A DNA stretch of 64,000 nucleotides from Paracoccus endophyticus (GTDB lineage: Bacteria; Pseudomonadota; Alphaproteobacteria; Rhodobacterales; Rhodobacteraceae). A program made the translations under genes and the position numbers. The notes beneath the pieces were generated by a model that saw nothing but the letters and a program-made list of their open reading frames with translations, was not told where the DNA came from and made no database searches. This document shows, piece by piece, positions 47,893 to 56,663 of the stretch. Numbering within the stretch: position 1 is the stretch's first letter; the number at the start of each line of letters is the position of its first letter. Location of the stretch: NCBI RefSeq assembly GCF_003286075.1, contig NZ_QLUV01000007.1, positions 1 through 64,000 of the forward strand, written 5' to 3'.

Positions 47893-47962
47893 CGGGGTCC
47901 GCGCGATCCCCTAGCGTCGGGGCAATGACAAAGCCCGCCACCAACAGGACAGGTCAACCGCC

Positions 47963-49087
47963 ATGGCGCACCTTCGTTCCCCGCTGACAGGACTAACCCG
48001 GCGTTCCGTTCTGGCAACGGGCGCCGCCGCGCTGGCCACGCCGATGCTGTCGCGCCGCGCCTTTGCGGCCGCGACCGAGCTGACGATGCTGGCCTGGTAC
48101 GGCCACGCCGAGCCTGACATGGTCGCCGAGTTCGAGGCCCAGAACAACGTCAAGTTCGTGCCCAAGTACTATACCGGCGGCGATAACATGCTGGGGCTGA
48201 TCTCGCAGTCGCCGCCCGGCACGTTCGACATCATCCTGTCCGACGCCGAATACGTCCAGCAGCTGAACGCCGCCGGCTATATCGACGAGCTTGACCCGGC
48301 CGACTATCATTTTGACGAGTATTTCCCCGAGTTCCAGCAGTTCCCCGGCCACTGGCTGGACGGAAAGCTGTTCTCGGTCATGGCGCGCTTCGGCTTTCTG
48401 GGCGTCGCCTACAACACCGACGCCCTGACCGAGGCCGAGGCGTCCACCTACAACGTGTTCTGGGACCCCAAGCTGACCGGCAAGGTCGGGCACTTCGACT
48501 GGCACCTGCCGAACCTGGGCCAGATCAGCCTGCTGAACGGCAACCCGATCCCCTATGACATCGACGAGGCCGCGTGGGAGGCCGTGAAGGACAAGACCAT
48601 GACGCTGCGCCCGCAGGTTGGCGGGTTCTTCGATTACGGCGGCACCTTCTCGTCGCTGAACGACGGGCAGATGCTGGCCTTTGCCGGGATCGGCGACTGG
48701 ATCACCGGCACGCTGGAAAAGAACGGCGCCAAGGTGCGCTCGATCATCCCCGAGGAGGGCGGCCTGCAGTGGACCGAAAGCTGGTCCATCGGCAAGGGGT
48801 CGTCCAAGGCCGACCTTGCGAAGAAATGGATCCAGTACGCCACCTCGGCCCAGGGCCAGGCGAAATCGGCCAACATGGCCGCCTATCCCGCGCTGATCCC
48901 AAACCAGAAGGGGTGGGAGGTGCTGAACGCCGAAAACCCCGCCGAGGCCAAGCGCCAGGGCATGGTGATCGGTCAAAGCAACGTCATGGACATGATCCGG
49001 TCGGGCAAGATCCAGTTCCGCCAGCTGCCGATCCAGCAGGACCTGGAAACCTGGAACGACTTCTGGTCGGACTACAAGGGCGCCTAA
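47963..49087 (+). CDS. polyamine/opine-type ABC transporter substrate-binding protein
   Basis: This is a 374-residue periplasmic binding protein. A Tat signal (TRRSVLATGAAALATPM) precedes the mature protein at about residue 35. The PotD/PotF-like fold shows in LTMLAWYGHAEPDMVAEFEA, FDIILSDAEYVQQLNAAGYIDELD (split around residue 90) and WTESWSIGKGSSKADLAKKWIQYATS. It is the first gene of the importer and begins behind a LysR-type element. Creatinine or creatine is the inferred ligand because it lies within this block. Spermidine, putrescine and guanidino compounds are also handled by the family. Confidence 0.9.
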   Translation: MAHLRSPLTGLTRRSVLATGAAALATPMLSRRAFAAATELTMLAWYGHAEPDMVAEFEAQNNVKFVPKYYTGGDNMLGLISQSPPGTFDIILSDAEYVQQLNAAGYIDELDPADYHFDEYFPEFQQFPGHWLDGKLFSVMARFGFLGVAYNTDALTEAEASTYNVFWDPKLTGKVGHFDWHLPNLGQISLLNGNPIPYDIDEAAWEAVKDKTMTLRPQVGGFFDYGGTFSSLNDGQMLAFAGIGDWITGTLEKNGAKVRSIIPEEGGLQWTESWSIGKGSSKADLAKKWIQYATSAQGQAKSANMAAYPALIPNQKGWEVLNAENPAEAKRQGMVIGQSNVMDMIRSGKIQFRQLPIQQDLETWNDFWSDYKGA

Positions 49088-49151
49088 CCCCGGCGGGTCC
49101 GGCGCATCCCGCGCCGGGCCGCGCCCCACCCCAGCCGGAGTGCCGCGATCC

Positions 49152-49997
49152 ATGCGCCGCCACCTGTCCCTGTACGGGCTGACCTTTTCGCTGCCCCTGC
49201 TGATCTGGCAGCTCGTCTTCTTCGTCTTTCCGCTGTGCTTTCTGGTCGCGCTCAGCTTCTGGACGGTCAGGAACTTTGCCATGCGGCCTGACTTCGACAC
49301 CGTGAACTGGGTGACGATGTACGGCCGCAAGGTGTTCTGGCAGGCCTATGCGACGACCTTTGCACTGGCGGCAGTGGCGTCCGTGCTGACCAGCGTGCTG
49401 GCGTTCCCCTGTTCGTACGCCATCGCCTTCAAGATGTCGGACCGCGCGCGCCGCTGGGCGGTGTTTCTGATGGTGATCCCGTTCTTTACCAGCTACTTGG
49501 TGCGGGTCTATTCTTGGCAGATCTTTCTGTCGGACGCGGGCATCCTGAACGTGCTGTTCGGCTGGGTTGGCTTGGGGCCATACGGGATGCTGAACACCGT
49601 CGGCGCGACGATGATCGGCTATCTGACGCTCAGCTTTCCGCTGGTGGTGCTGCTGCAGCTGTTCAGCCTGGTGTTCATCGACCGCACCCTGATCGAGGCG
49701 GCGCACAACCTGCGCTGCGGCCGTCTGCGGACGGTCTTTGCCGTCATCATCCCGTCCGCCCGCGTGGGTCTGGTGATCGCGGCGCTGTTCTGCTTCATCC
49801 TCAGCTTCGGCGACTTCGTGAGCCCCGTCTATCTGGGCGGGGGTGATCCGACCACCCTGTCCATCCTGATCACCGACACGACCAAATCCGGGCAGCAGTG
49901 GCCGCGGGCGGCCGTGATTGCGCTGACCATGATCGGGACGCTGATGGTGGTCGCCTTCCTGTCGGTCCGCTTTGCCTACAAGGGACGCAACGCATGA
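49152..49997 (+). CDS. ABC transporter permease (PotB/PotH-like)
   Basis: This 281-residue inner-membrane permease has about six helices. The N-terminal helix is LPLLIWQLVFFVFPLCFLVAL. The cytoplasmic EAA loop, which contacts the ATPase, reads IEAAHNLRCGRLRTVFAVIIP near residue 190. The ATG at 49152 is preferred over a GTG at 49140; GGAG sits 11 bases before it. Sixty-odd bases separate it from the binding-protein gene. The stop overlaps the next permease start by ATGA. Confidence 0.9.
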   Translation: MRRHLSLYGLTFSLPLLIWQLVFFVFPLCFLVALSFWTVRNFAMRPDFDTVNWVTMYGRKVFWQAYATTFALAAVASVLTSVLAFPCSYAIAFKMSDRARRWAVFLMVIPFFTSYLVRVYSWQIFLSDAGILNVLFGWVGLGPYGMLNTVGATMIGYLTLSFPLVVLLQLFSLVFIDRTLIEAAHNLRCGRLRTVFAVIIPSARVGLVIAALFCFILSFGDFVSPVYLGGGDPTTLSILITDTTKSGQQWPRAAVIALTMIGTLMVVAFLSVRFAYKGRNA

Positions 49998-50833
49998 GCG
50001 ATGACGGCGCGCAGGACATCAACCGCAGCCGCGCGGTGGACTGGGCGCTTCGCGCCTATGTCGTGGCGGCCTATGCCTTTGTCTTCGCCCCGATCCTGGC
50101 CAGCTTCGTGTTCTCGTTCAACTCGGACCGGTTCCCGTCGCTGCCGCTGGGGCAGTTCTCTCTGGACTGGTACCGGGCCGTCGCCGCCGACCCGCTGGTG
50201 TGGGAGGGGCTGCGCAACACCCTGCTGGTGGGCGTGGTCGCGGGCGTGATCTCGACCGCGCTGGGGTTCGGCGCGGCCTATACCGACTATCGCTATCAGT
50301 TCTTCGGCAAGCAGGTCTATCTGGCGCTGGCGCTGCTGCCGCCGACGATCCCGGTCATCATCATGGGTCTGGCGATGCTGGCCTTCCTGTCGCGCATGGA
50401 CCTGTCGGGCAACGCGCTGTCGGTCATCATCTCGCACGTCGTGATCTGCGCGCCCTTTGCCATGGCCATCGTCCGGCTGCGGCTTTCGCAGATGGACCCG
50501 GCGCTGGAACCCGCCGCCTGGAACCTGGGCGCGTCGGAATGGCAGACCATGCGCCATGTCGTCATGCCCTTCACCCGTCCGGCGATCCTGGGGGCGCTGT
50601 TCATCACGATGGCCGTGTCGTTCGACGAATTCGCCATCGCCTGGTTCGTGTCCGGGCTGAACGAGACGCTGCCCGTCAAGGTGCTGGGCTTTCTTCAGGG
50701 CCAGGTCAGCCCGCGCATCAACGCCATCGGCAGCTTCGTGTTCGTCACCTCGATGACACTGGTGATCCTGGCACAGGTGCTGCTGGCCGGACGCGACACA
50801 ACGGCCCGGCGCGCGTCGGGCGAACAGGAGTGA
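49994..50833 (+). CDS. ABC transporter permease (PotC/PotI-like)
   Basis: This is a 279-residue second permease. The first helix is AYVVAAYAFVFAPILASFVFSF. The EAA loop PAAWNLGASEWQTMRHVVMP lies near residue 175, and FDEFAIAWFVSG follows, typical of the PotC group. It overlaps the first permease and is followed two bases after its stop by the ATPase ATG, so all importer genes share a transcript. Together the permeases form the heterodimeric channel of the importer. Confidence 0.9.
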   Translation: MSDDGAQDINRSRAVDWALRAYVVAAYAFVFAPILASFVFSFNSDRFPSLPLGQFSLDWYRAVAADPLVWEGLRNTLLVGVVAGVISTALGFGAAYTDYRYQFFGKQVYLALALLPPTIPVIIMGLAMLAFLSRMDLSGNALSVIISHVVICAPFAMAIVRLRLSQMDPALEPAAWNLGASEWQTMRHVVMPFTRPAILGALFITMAVSFDEFAIAWFVSGLNETLPVKVLGFLQGQVSPRINAIGSFVFVTSMTLVILAQVLLAGRDTTARRASGEQE

Positions 50834-50835
50834 CG

Positions 50836-51933
50836 ATGCAAACCGATACGCTGGTCTCGATCGACGGTGTCATCAAGCGCTTTGGCAGCTTTGTCGCCGT
50901 GCAGCGGATGGACCTGGACATCCGCAAGGGCGAGTTCCTGGCCATCATGGGGTCCAGCGGCTGCGGCAAGACCACGACGCTGCGGATGCTGGCAGGCCTC
51001 GAGGCGCCCAGCGAGGGCGTGATCCGGTTGGCGGGCCAGCCCATCAACGACCTGCCCACCTGGGCCCGCGACACGCCGATGGTCTGGCAGAGCCTTGCGC
51101 TGTTTCCGTTCCTGAACGTGCGCGAGAACGTCGAGTTCGCGCTGAAGATGCGGGGCGTCGGCCGCGAGGAGCGGCGCCAGCGGGCCGAGCAGTGGCTGGA
51201 GCGGATGCAGATCGCCGAGTTCGCGGACCGCAACATCGCGCAGCTGTCCGGCGGCCAGCGCCAGCGGGTCGCGCTGGCCCGGTCGCTGGTGGTGGAACCC
51301 CAGATCCTGCTGCTGGACGAGCCGCTGTCGGCGCTGGACGCGGCGCTGAAGGTGCGGATGCAGTCGCTGCTGAAGAACCTGCAACGGCAGACGGGCATCA
51401 CCTTCGTCTATGTCACCCACAGCCAGTCCGAGGCGTTCTCGATGGCCGACCGCGTCGTCATCATGAGCCGCGGCAAGATCGAGCAGATCGGCACGCCCCA
51501 GGACATCTATCGCGCGCCGCGCACCCGGTTCGTCGCCGACTTCCTCGGCTCGTCGAACATCTTCGACGGCACCGTGTCGCGCATCCTGCCCGACGGGGTC
51601 GAGCTGGACACCCCCAGCGGCCGGCTGCGCCAGACCGGGGGCAGCCCCGAGGGCCGGCCGGGCACGGGCCGACCGGCCACGCTGACGGTGCTGGACACAA
51701 GGATGCGGCTCAGCCGGACCCCGCCGCCGGACGGCACGAACGTCGTCCCCGTCCGCGTCGTGGGCGAGGAATTCGTGGGCGCCACGGCGACCGTCTATCT
51801 GGAAACCGAGCACGGCCAGGAGATCCGCGTGCAGAAGGGGCACGAGGAACTGGCAGACCTGTCGATCCAGCCCGGCCAGGCCCTGTTCGCCCACTGGTCG
51901 CCCGAGGACGGCCATCTTCTGACGCAGGCGTGA
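50836..51933 (+). CDS. ABC transporter ATP-binding protein (PotA-like)
   Basis: This is a 365-residue ATPase. Walker A is GSSGCGKTT near 40, the Q-loop is VWQSLALFPFLNV, the signature LSGGQRQRVALARSL is near 137, Walker B is ILLLDEPLSALD and the switch His lies in FVYVTHSQSEA. A C-terminal TOBE domain (from about 275) ends in HWSPEDGHLL. AGGAG precedes the ATG. It completes the importer; no other gene follows in the direction of transcription before the convergent monooxygenase. Confidence 0.93.
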   Translation: MQTDTLVSIDGVIKRFGSFVAVQRMDLDIRKGEFLAIMGSSGCGKTTTLRMLAGLEAPSEGVIRLAGQPINDLPTWARDTPMVWQSLALFPFLNVRENVEFALKMRGVGREERRQRAEQWLERMQIAEFADRNIAQLSGGQRQRVALARSLVVEPQILLLDEPLSALDAALKVRMQSLLKNLQRQTGITFVYVTHSQSEAFSMADRVVIMSRGKIEQIGTPQDIYRAPRTRFVADFLGSSNIFDGTVSRILPDGVELDTPSGRLRQTGGSPEGRPGTGRPATLTVLDTRMRLSRTPPPDGTNVVPVRVVGEEFVGATATVYLETEHGQEIRVQKGHEELADLSIQPGQALFAHWSPEDGHLLTQA

Positions 51934-52059
51934 CCCGCCGCGCGCTGGGGGCGTCCTGTCCCAGCGCACGGGGGCGCGGTCGCGCACAGGCGGGCGTGGC
52001 TGGGCCGGGCCTGCACAGGCGGCGGCCCGGCGCGCCGAACGCCGGGCCGGCCGCGCGGT

Positions 52060-53859
52060 TCAGCTGAGGTGGTGGACCGGCTGGACCTTGTAGATGGGCG
52101 TGTCCAGCCCCTCCATCCGGGCCTTCAGCTGCAGCGCCAGATAGGATGAGTAATGGCGCGACTGGTGCAGGTTGCCGCCGTGGAACCACAGCGCCTCCTG
52201 CTGGGTCGGCTTCCACATGTTGCGCTGCTCGCCCTCCCACGGGCCGGGGTCCTTGGTCGTGTCCGAGCCGAGGCCCCAGACCTTGCCGACCTTGTCGGCC
52301 ACGTCCTGCCCGATCAAGTCCGCGACCCATCCGTTCATCGACCCGTATCCCGTGGCATAGACGATCAGGTCCGCGGGCAGAACCTCGCCCGTGTCCAGCC
52401 GGACTCCCTCGGGCACGATCTCGGTGACCTGCCCCTGCGCCAGCTTGATCTTGCCGTCGATGATCAGCTGGCTGGCGCCCACGTCGATGTAATAGCCCGA
52501 TCCCCGCCGCAGGTATTTCATGAACAGGCCCGAGCCGTCGTCGCCCCAGTCCAGACGGAACCCGGCCTTTTCCAGCCCCTCGTAAAAGGCCGCGTCGCGT
52601 TCCTTCATCTGCTCGTACAGAGGGATCTGCCACTGGTGCATGATCCGGTAGGGCAGCGAGGCAAAGATCAGGTCGGCCTTTTCCGTGGTCATGCCGTTCT
52701 GCACGGCCTGTTCGGAATACAGCGCGCCCAGCCCAATCTCCATCAGCGATTCCGACCGCACGATATGGGTGGTGGACCGCTGGACCATGGTCACGTCGGC
52801 ATCGTGTTCCCACAGCGCCGCCGCGATGTCGTGGGCCGAGTTGTTCGAGCCAATGATGACGACCTTTTTCCCGGCATAGGCGTCCGGGCCGGGGTGCCGG
52901 GACGAATGATGCTGCTCGCCGGCAAAGCTGTCGGCGCCGGGAAACGCCGGCAGGCGCGGCTTGCCCGACATGCCGGTGGCCAGCACAAGCTGTTTCGGCC
53001 TCAGCACGACCTCGGTGCCGTCGCGGTCGATCACGACGGTCCATTCCTTCGTCGCCTCGTCATAGCTGGCGCGCTTGCAGGTGCTGCGCGTCCAGTAGTT
53101 CAGTTCCATGACCCGGGTGTACATCTCAAGCCAGTCGGCGATCTTGTCCTTGGGCGCAAAGACCGGCCAGGTGTCGGGGAACTTGATATAGGGCAGGTGG
53201 TCGTACCAGACCGGGTCGTGCAGGCACAGCGACTTGTAGCGGTTGCGCCACTGGTCGCCGGGGCGGTCGTGCTTGTCCACGATGATCGTGGGCACCCCCA
53301 GCTGACGCAGCCGCGCCCCCAGCGCGATGCCGCCCTGCCCGCCCCCGATGATGACGGCATAGGGCTGGCGTTCATACCCCAGCGCGGCCGCCTCGGCCTC
53401 GCGCTCCTCGCGCCAGCTGGGGCGGTTCCTGTCCGCGCCGTGCCGGGCGCCCAAGGGACGGGCAAAGCCCTTCGCCTCCTCGTGGCCCTTCAGCTCCTGC
53501 ATGGTGGTCAGCAGGGTCCAGATCTTGCCGTCCCGCAGGCGGACAAGGCCCTGTCCCCGCGCCACCGCGGTTTCGAACCGGATCCAGGCGGTGATGACGC
53601 CGCCCTCCTCGGACGGGGTCTCGGCCTCGTCCAGGCGCCAGCCGGTCGGACGCACGCTGTCCAGCTGGCTGCGCAGCATGTCGGCCACCTGCTCGCGCCC
53701 CTCCATCGTGCGCAGGTTCCAGGTGAACGCCACCAGGTCGCGCCAGTAGCAGTCGGTCACGAACATCTGCGTCGCCGCGTCGATGTCGCCGGACTGCAGC
53801 GCCGCGCCGAACGCGTCCAGCAGGGCCTGCGCCTGCTGCGAGACTGTCGAATCAAGCAT
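52060..53859 (-). CDS. NAD(P)/FAD-dependent monooxygenase-like protein with N-terminal NTF2-like domain
   Basis: This is a 599-residue protein. Residues 1-130 look like a SnoaL/NTF2-type fold (ALLDAFGAALQSGDIDAATQ, FVTDCYWRDLVAFTWN). A flavin monooxygenase follows: the FAD loop AVIIGGGQGGIALGARL near 168, PWYD-type KSLCLHDPVWYDHLPY, the NADPH loop VVIIGSNNSAHDIAAAL near 330, and LIVYATGYGSMNGW near 513, the conserved ATG motif. The start at 53859 follows GGGGAGGA. Flavin-containing or Baeyer-Villiger type chemistry is plausible, but the substrate is unknown. It lies beside the importer without the LysR element, so membership of the creatinine block is unproven. Confidence 0.88.
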   Translation of the reverse strand: MLDSTVSQQAQALLDAFGAALQSGDIDAATQMFVTDCYWRDLVAFTWNLRTMEGREQVADMLRSQLDSVRPTGWRLDEAETPSEEGGVITAWIRFETAVARGQGLVRLRDGKIWTLLTTMQELKGHEEAKGFARPLGARHGADRNRPSWREEREAEAAALGYERQPYAVIIGGGQGGIALGARLRQLGVPTIIVDKHDRPGDQWRNRYKSLCLHDPVWYDHLPYIKFPDTWPVFAPKDKIADWLEMYTRVMELNYWTRSTCKRASYDEATKEWTVVIDRDGTEVVLRPKQLVLATGMSGKPRLPAFPGADSFAGEQHHSSRHPGPDAYAGKKVVIIGSNNSAHDIAAALWEHDADVTMVQRSTTHIVRSESLMEIGLGALYSEQAVQNGMTTEKADLIFASLPYRIMHQWQIPLYEQMKERDAAFYEGLEKAGFRLDWGDDGSGLFMKYLRRGSGYYIDVGASQLIIDGKIKLAQGQVTEIVPEGVRLDTGEVLPADLIVYATGYGSMNGWVADLIGQDVADKVGKVWGLGSDTTKDPGPWEGEQRNMWKPTQQEALWFHGGNLHQSRHYSSYLALQLKARMEGLDTPIYKVQPVHHLS

Positions 53860-54153
53860 CCCCGTCCTCCCCTCGGTCAAGCTCCTCCGGGGACAAGGTT
53901 GCCGTGCAATGGCCCGCCTGCACAGCGATTTCGTCCGGGCCGAGGCGGGCAGGCCTGTCTGAGGTCCGGCCTTGCCGCCGGGATGCGAAAGCGGCGCGTG
54001 CGGTGCGGTCGGAACAGGGGGCGTCGGACAACCCTGCCCCGCCAACGCCCCCCGGACCTGGCGCCGCGTGGGCAGCAACCCTGTGGCGGGCACAAGCGGC
54101 GCGCCCCCCTTGTGCAGGGCACCGCCGCTCTGCCGCGCCCCGCACGCAGGTTT

Positions 54154-54312
54154 TCAGGCCGCGCGCAGCCCCAGCATCTCGCGCGCCTGCTGCCATGTGG
54201 CGACGGGGCGGCCGTGCCTGTCGCACAGCTCCACCACCCGGCGCACCCGCGCCGCGTTCGAGGACGCCAGCCGGTCGCGGTCCAGCCGCACGTTGTCCTC
54301 GCAAGCCCCGTG
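54154..54312 (-). pseudogene. C-terminal relic of a 3-keto-5-aminohexanoate cleavage-type enzyme (BKACE)
   Basis: Minus-strand reading gives GACEDNVRLDRDRLASSNAA, then RVRRVVELCDRHGRPVATWQ and AREMLGLRAA before a stop. This follows the BKACE ending (GLEDNxYLxxGxLAxSNAxLV... ATPAEAREMLGL), as I recall that family. Upstream sequence no longer matches, so only about 50 residues survive. The 294 bases between this relic and the monooxygenase, and the 170 bases on its other side, show no intact gene. Confidence 0.6.
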
Positions 54313-54484
54313 CGGGTGGGCCGCCCCTGGGCGACCGATACAGGGTCCCGCCTGCGGACCGACCGGGACGGCGCGTGCCCGGCCCCGAACACGACGGCGG
54401 CCCGGCCCGGAACCCGGCGGCCGCGCGGGGGTTGGGCTTGCTGACAGCCGGGACTGGCCCGGTGCTGCGGAAAGGCCCTGTCCC

Positions 54485-54559
54485 ATGAACTCCATCATCT
54501 ACATCGTCGGTCTGGTCGTTGTCGTGCTGTTCGTGCTGTCGATGCTGGGCCTGCGCTGA
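54485..54559 (+). CDS. 24-residue single-pass membrane peptide
   Basis: The peptide is almost entirely one membrane helix, running [19 protein letters not shown], flanked by MNS and LR. GGAAAGG lies about 9 bases before the ATG. Tiny proteins of similar form, starting MN-I-YIVGL and ending GLR, recur in Rhodobacteraceae as far as I recall. Its function is unknown. It lies 135 bases before typA on the same strand and may be translated from the same or a separate message. Confidence 0.6.
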   Translation: MNSIIYIVGLVVVVLFVLSMLGLR

Positions 54560-54694
54560 GGCGCTGCCGCAACAGAGGGGCCGCGCCCTTGCAGGGCGCG
54601 CGCCGGCACAGGGGAACGCGCGGGCTTTTGCGGGTGGCGCTTGGCCCACCACTCGGATAGGTGCGCGCCAACCCCCGAACAGACAGGCGCCGTC

Positions 54695-56515
54695 ATGGAC
54701 ATCCGCAACATCGCCATCATCGCCCACGTGGACCATGGCAAGACAACACTGGTCGACCAACTGCTGAAGCAGTCGGGCAGCTTCCGCGAGAACCAGGCCG
54801 TCGCCGAACGCGCGATGGATTCGAACGACATCGAACGCGAACGCGGCATCACCATCCTGGCCAAGGCGACCTCGGTCGAATGGAAGGGCACCCGCATCAA
54901 CATCGTGGACACCCCCGGCCACGCCGATTTCGGCGGCGAGGTGGAACGCATCCTGTCGATGGTCGATGGCGTGTGCCTGCTGGTGGACGCGGCCGAAGGG
55001 CCGATGCCGCAGACCAAGTTCGTGACCTCCAAGGCGCTGGCGCTGGGCCTGCGCCCCATCGTCGTGCTGAACAAGGTGGACAAGCCCGCGGCCGAGCCGG
55101 ACCAGACGCTGAACGAGGTCTTCGACCTGTTCGCGAACCTCGGCGCGACCGACGAGCAGCTGGACTTTCCGCATGTCTACGCCTCGGGGATCGGCGGCTG
55201 GGCCGACGAGACGCTGGACGGCCCGCGCAAGGACATGTCGGCGCTGTTCGACCTGGTGCTGCGCCACGTGCCGCCGCCCGCGCAGCTGGCCCACCGCGAC
55301 GAGCCGTTCAGGATGCTGGCGACCACGCTGGGCGCGGACCCGTTCATCGGCCGGATCCTGACCGGCCGGGTCGAGGCCGGGACCGCCCGGGCGGGCGACA
55401 CGCTGAAGGCGCTGTCGCACGACGGCGAACGCATCGAGCAGTTCCGCGTGTCCAAGATCCTGGCCTTTCGCGGCCTGACCCAGACCACGATCGACGAGGC
55501 GGTGGCCGGCGACATCGTGACGCTGGCGGGAATGACCAAGGCGACCGTCGCGGACACGCTGTGCGCCCCCGAGGTCGATGCCCCCCTGCAGGCCAAGCCC
55601 ATCGACCCGCCCACGATCAGCGTGACCTTCGGCATCAACGACAGCCCGCTGGCCGGGCGCGACGGGACCAAGGTGCAGTCGCGCGTGATCCGCGAGCGGC
55701 TGCTGCGCGAGGCGGAAACGAACGTCGCCATCAAGGTCGAGGACACGCCGGGCGGGGACGCCTTCGTGGTGTCCGGCCGGGGCGAGTTGCAGATGGGCGT
55801 GCTGATCGAGAACATGCGCCGCGAAGGCTTCGAGCTGTCGATTTCCCGCCCGCGCGTGATCTTCCGCGACGAGGGCGGCCAGCGGCTCGAACCGGTCGAG
55901 GAGGTCATCATCGACGTGGATGACGACTATACCGGCGTCGTCATCGACAAGCTGACCGGCACCCGCAAGGGCGACCTGCTGGAAATGCGGCCCGCGGGCC
56001 ACGGCAAGACGCGGATCGTCGCGCACGTGCCGTCGCGCGGGCTGATCGGCTATCAGGGCGAATTCATGACCGACACGCGCGGCAACGGCGTGCTGAACCG
56101 CATCTTTCATGGCTGGGTGCCCTACAAGGGCCCGATCCAGGGCCGCCGGCAGGGCGTGCTGATCTCGATGGAGGACGGCGTGTCCGTCGCCTATGCGCTG
56201 TGGAACCTCGAGGAACGCGGCAAGCTGTTCATCGGCGCGCAGGAGCAGGTCTACCAGGGCATGATCATCGGCGAGCACTCGCGCGACAACGACCTGGAGG
56301 TGAACCCGCTGAAGGGCAAGAAGCTGACCAACGTCCGCGCCTCGGGCACGGACGAGGCGGTGCGGCTGACGCCCCCGGTGCGGATGAGCCTGGAGGCGGC
56401 GATCGCCTATATCGACGACGATGAGCTGGTCGAGGTCACGCCCAAGATCGTGCGGCTGCGCAAGCGCCACCTGGACCCGCACGAGCGCAAGCGCCAGTCG
56501 CGCGCCGAGGGCTGA
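54695..56515 (+). CDS. typA: translational GTPase TypA/BipA
   Basis: This 606-residue ribosome-associated GTPase helps 50S assembly and stress growth. The G motifs are AHVDHGKTT (residues 10-18), [13 protein letters not shown] near 73 and NKVDKP near 127. Elongation-factor-like domains follow, and the BipA-specific C-terminal segments are [19 protein letters not shown] (split near 445) and the [14 protein letters not shown] region near 550. A weak ACAGGCG precedes the ATG at 54695. A frame beginning upstream at 54641 does not look like family sequence. Confidence 0.96.
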   Translation: MDIRNIAIIAHVDHGKTTLVDQLLKQSGSFRENQAVAERAMDSNDIERERGITILAKATSVEWKGTRINIVDTPGHADFGGEVERILSMVDGVCLLVDAAEGPMPQTKFVTSKALALGLRPIVVLNKVDKPAAEPDQTLNEVFDLFANLGATDEQLDFPHVYASGIGGWADETLDGPRKDMSALFDLVLRHVPPPAQLAHRDEPFRMLATTLGADPFIGRILTGRVEAGTARAGDTLKALSHDGERIEQFRVSKILAFRGLTQTTIDEAVAGDIVTLAGMTKATVADTLCAPEVDAPLQAKPIDPPTISVTFGINDSPLAGRDGTKVQSRVIRERLLREAETNVAIKVEDTPGGDAFVVSGRGELQMGVLIENMRREGFELSISRPRVIFRDEGGQRLEPVEEVIIDVDDDYTGVVIDKLTGTRKGDLLEMRPAGHGKTRIVAHVPSRGLIGYQGEFMTDTRGNGVLNRIFHGWVPYKGPIQGRRQGVLISMEDGVSVAYALWNLEERGKLFIGAQEQVYQGMIIGEHSRDNDLEVNPLKGKKLTNVRASGTDEAVRLTPPVRMSLEAAIAYIDDDELVEVTPKIVRLRKRHLDPHERKRQSRAEG

Positions 56516-56663
56516 GCGGGCTAGACCGGCGGACCGGATCGGGGCACCGGCAAGCAAGGATGCTTGCATCCGTGTCAAGGCGCCATGAATGTAGGATCAA
56601 CGGGTTGAACCCCGGCCCTGCGCCGGGGCTGCCCTTCCCAACCCCGCCGACGGAGCAAGCGCC

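Noticed and set aside
53852..53940. Minus-strand frame ending GHCTATLSPEELDRGEDGDA, overlapping the monooxygenase start
   Set aside because: Peptide looks partly natural, but no family was recognised and the upstream part is low-complexity. Likely a leader-region artefact.
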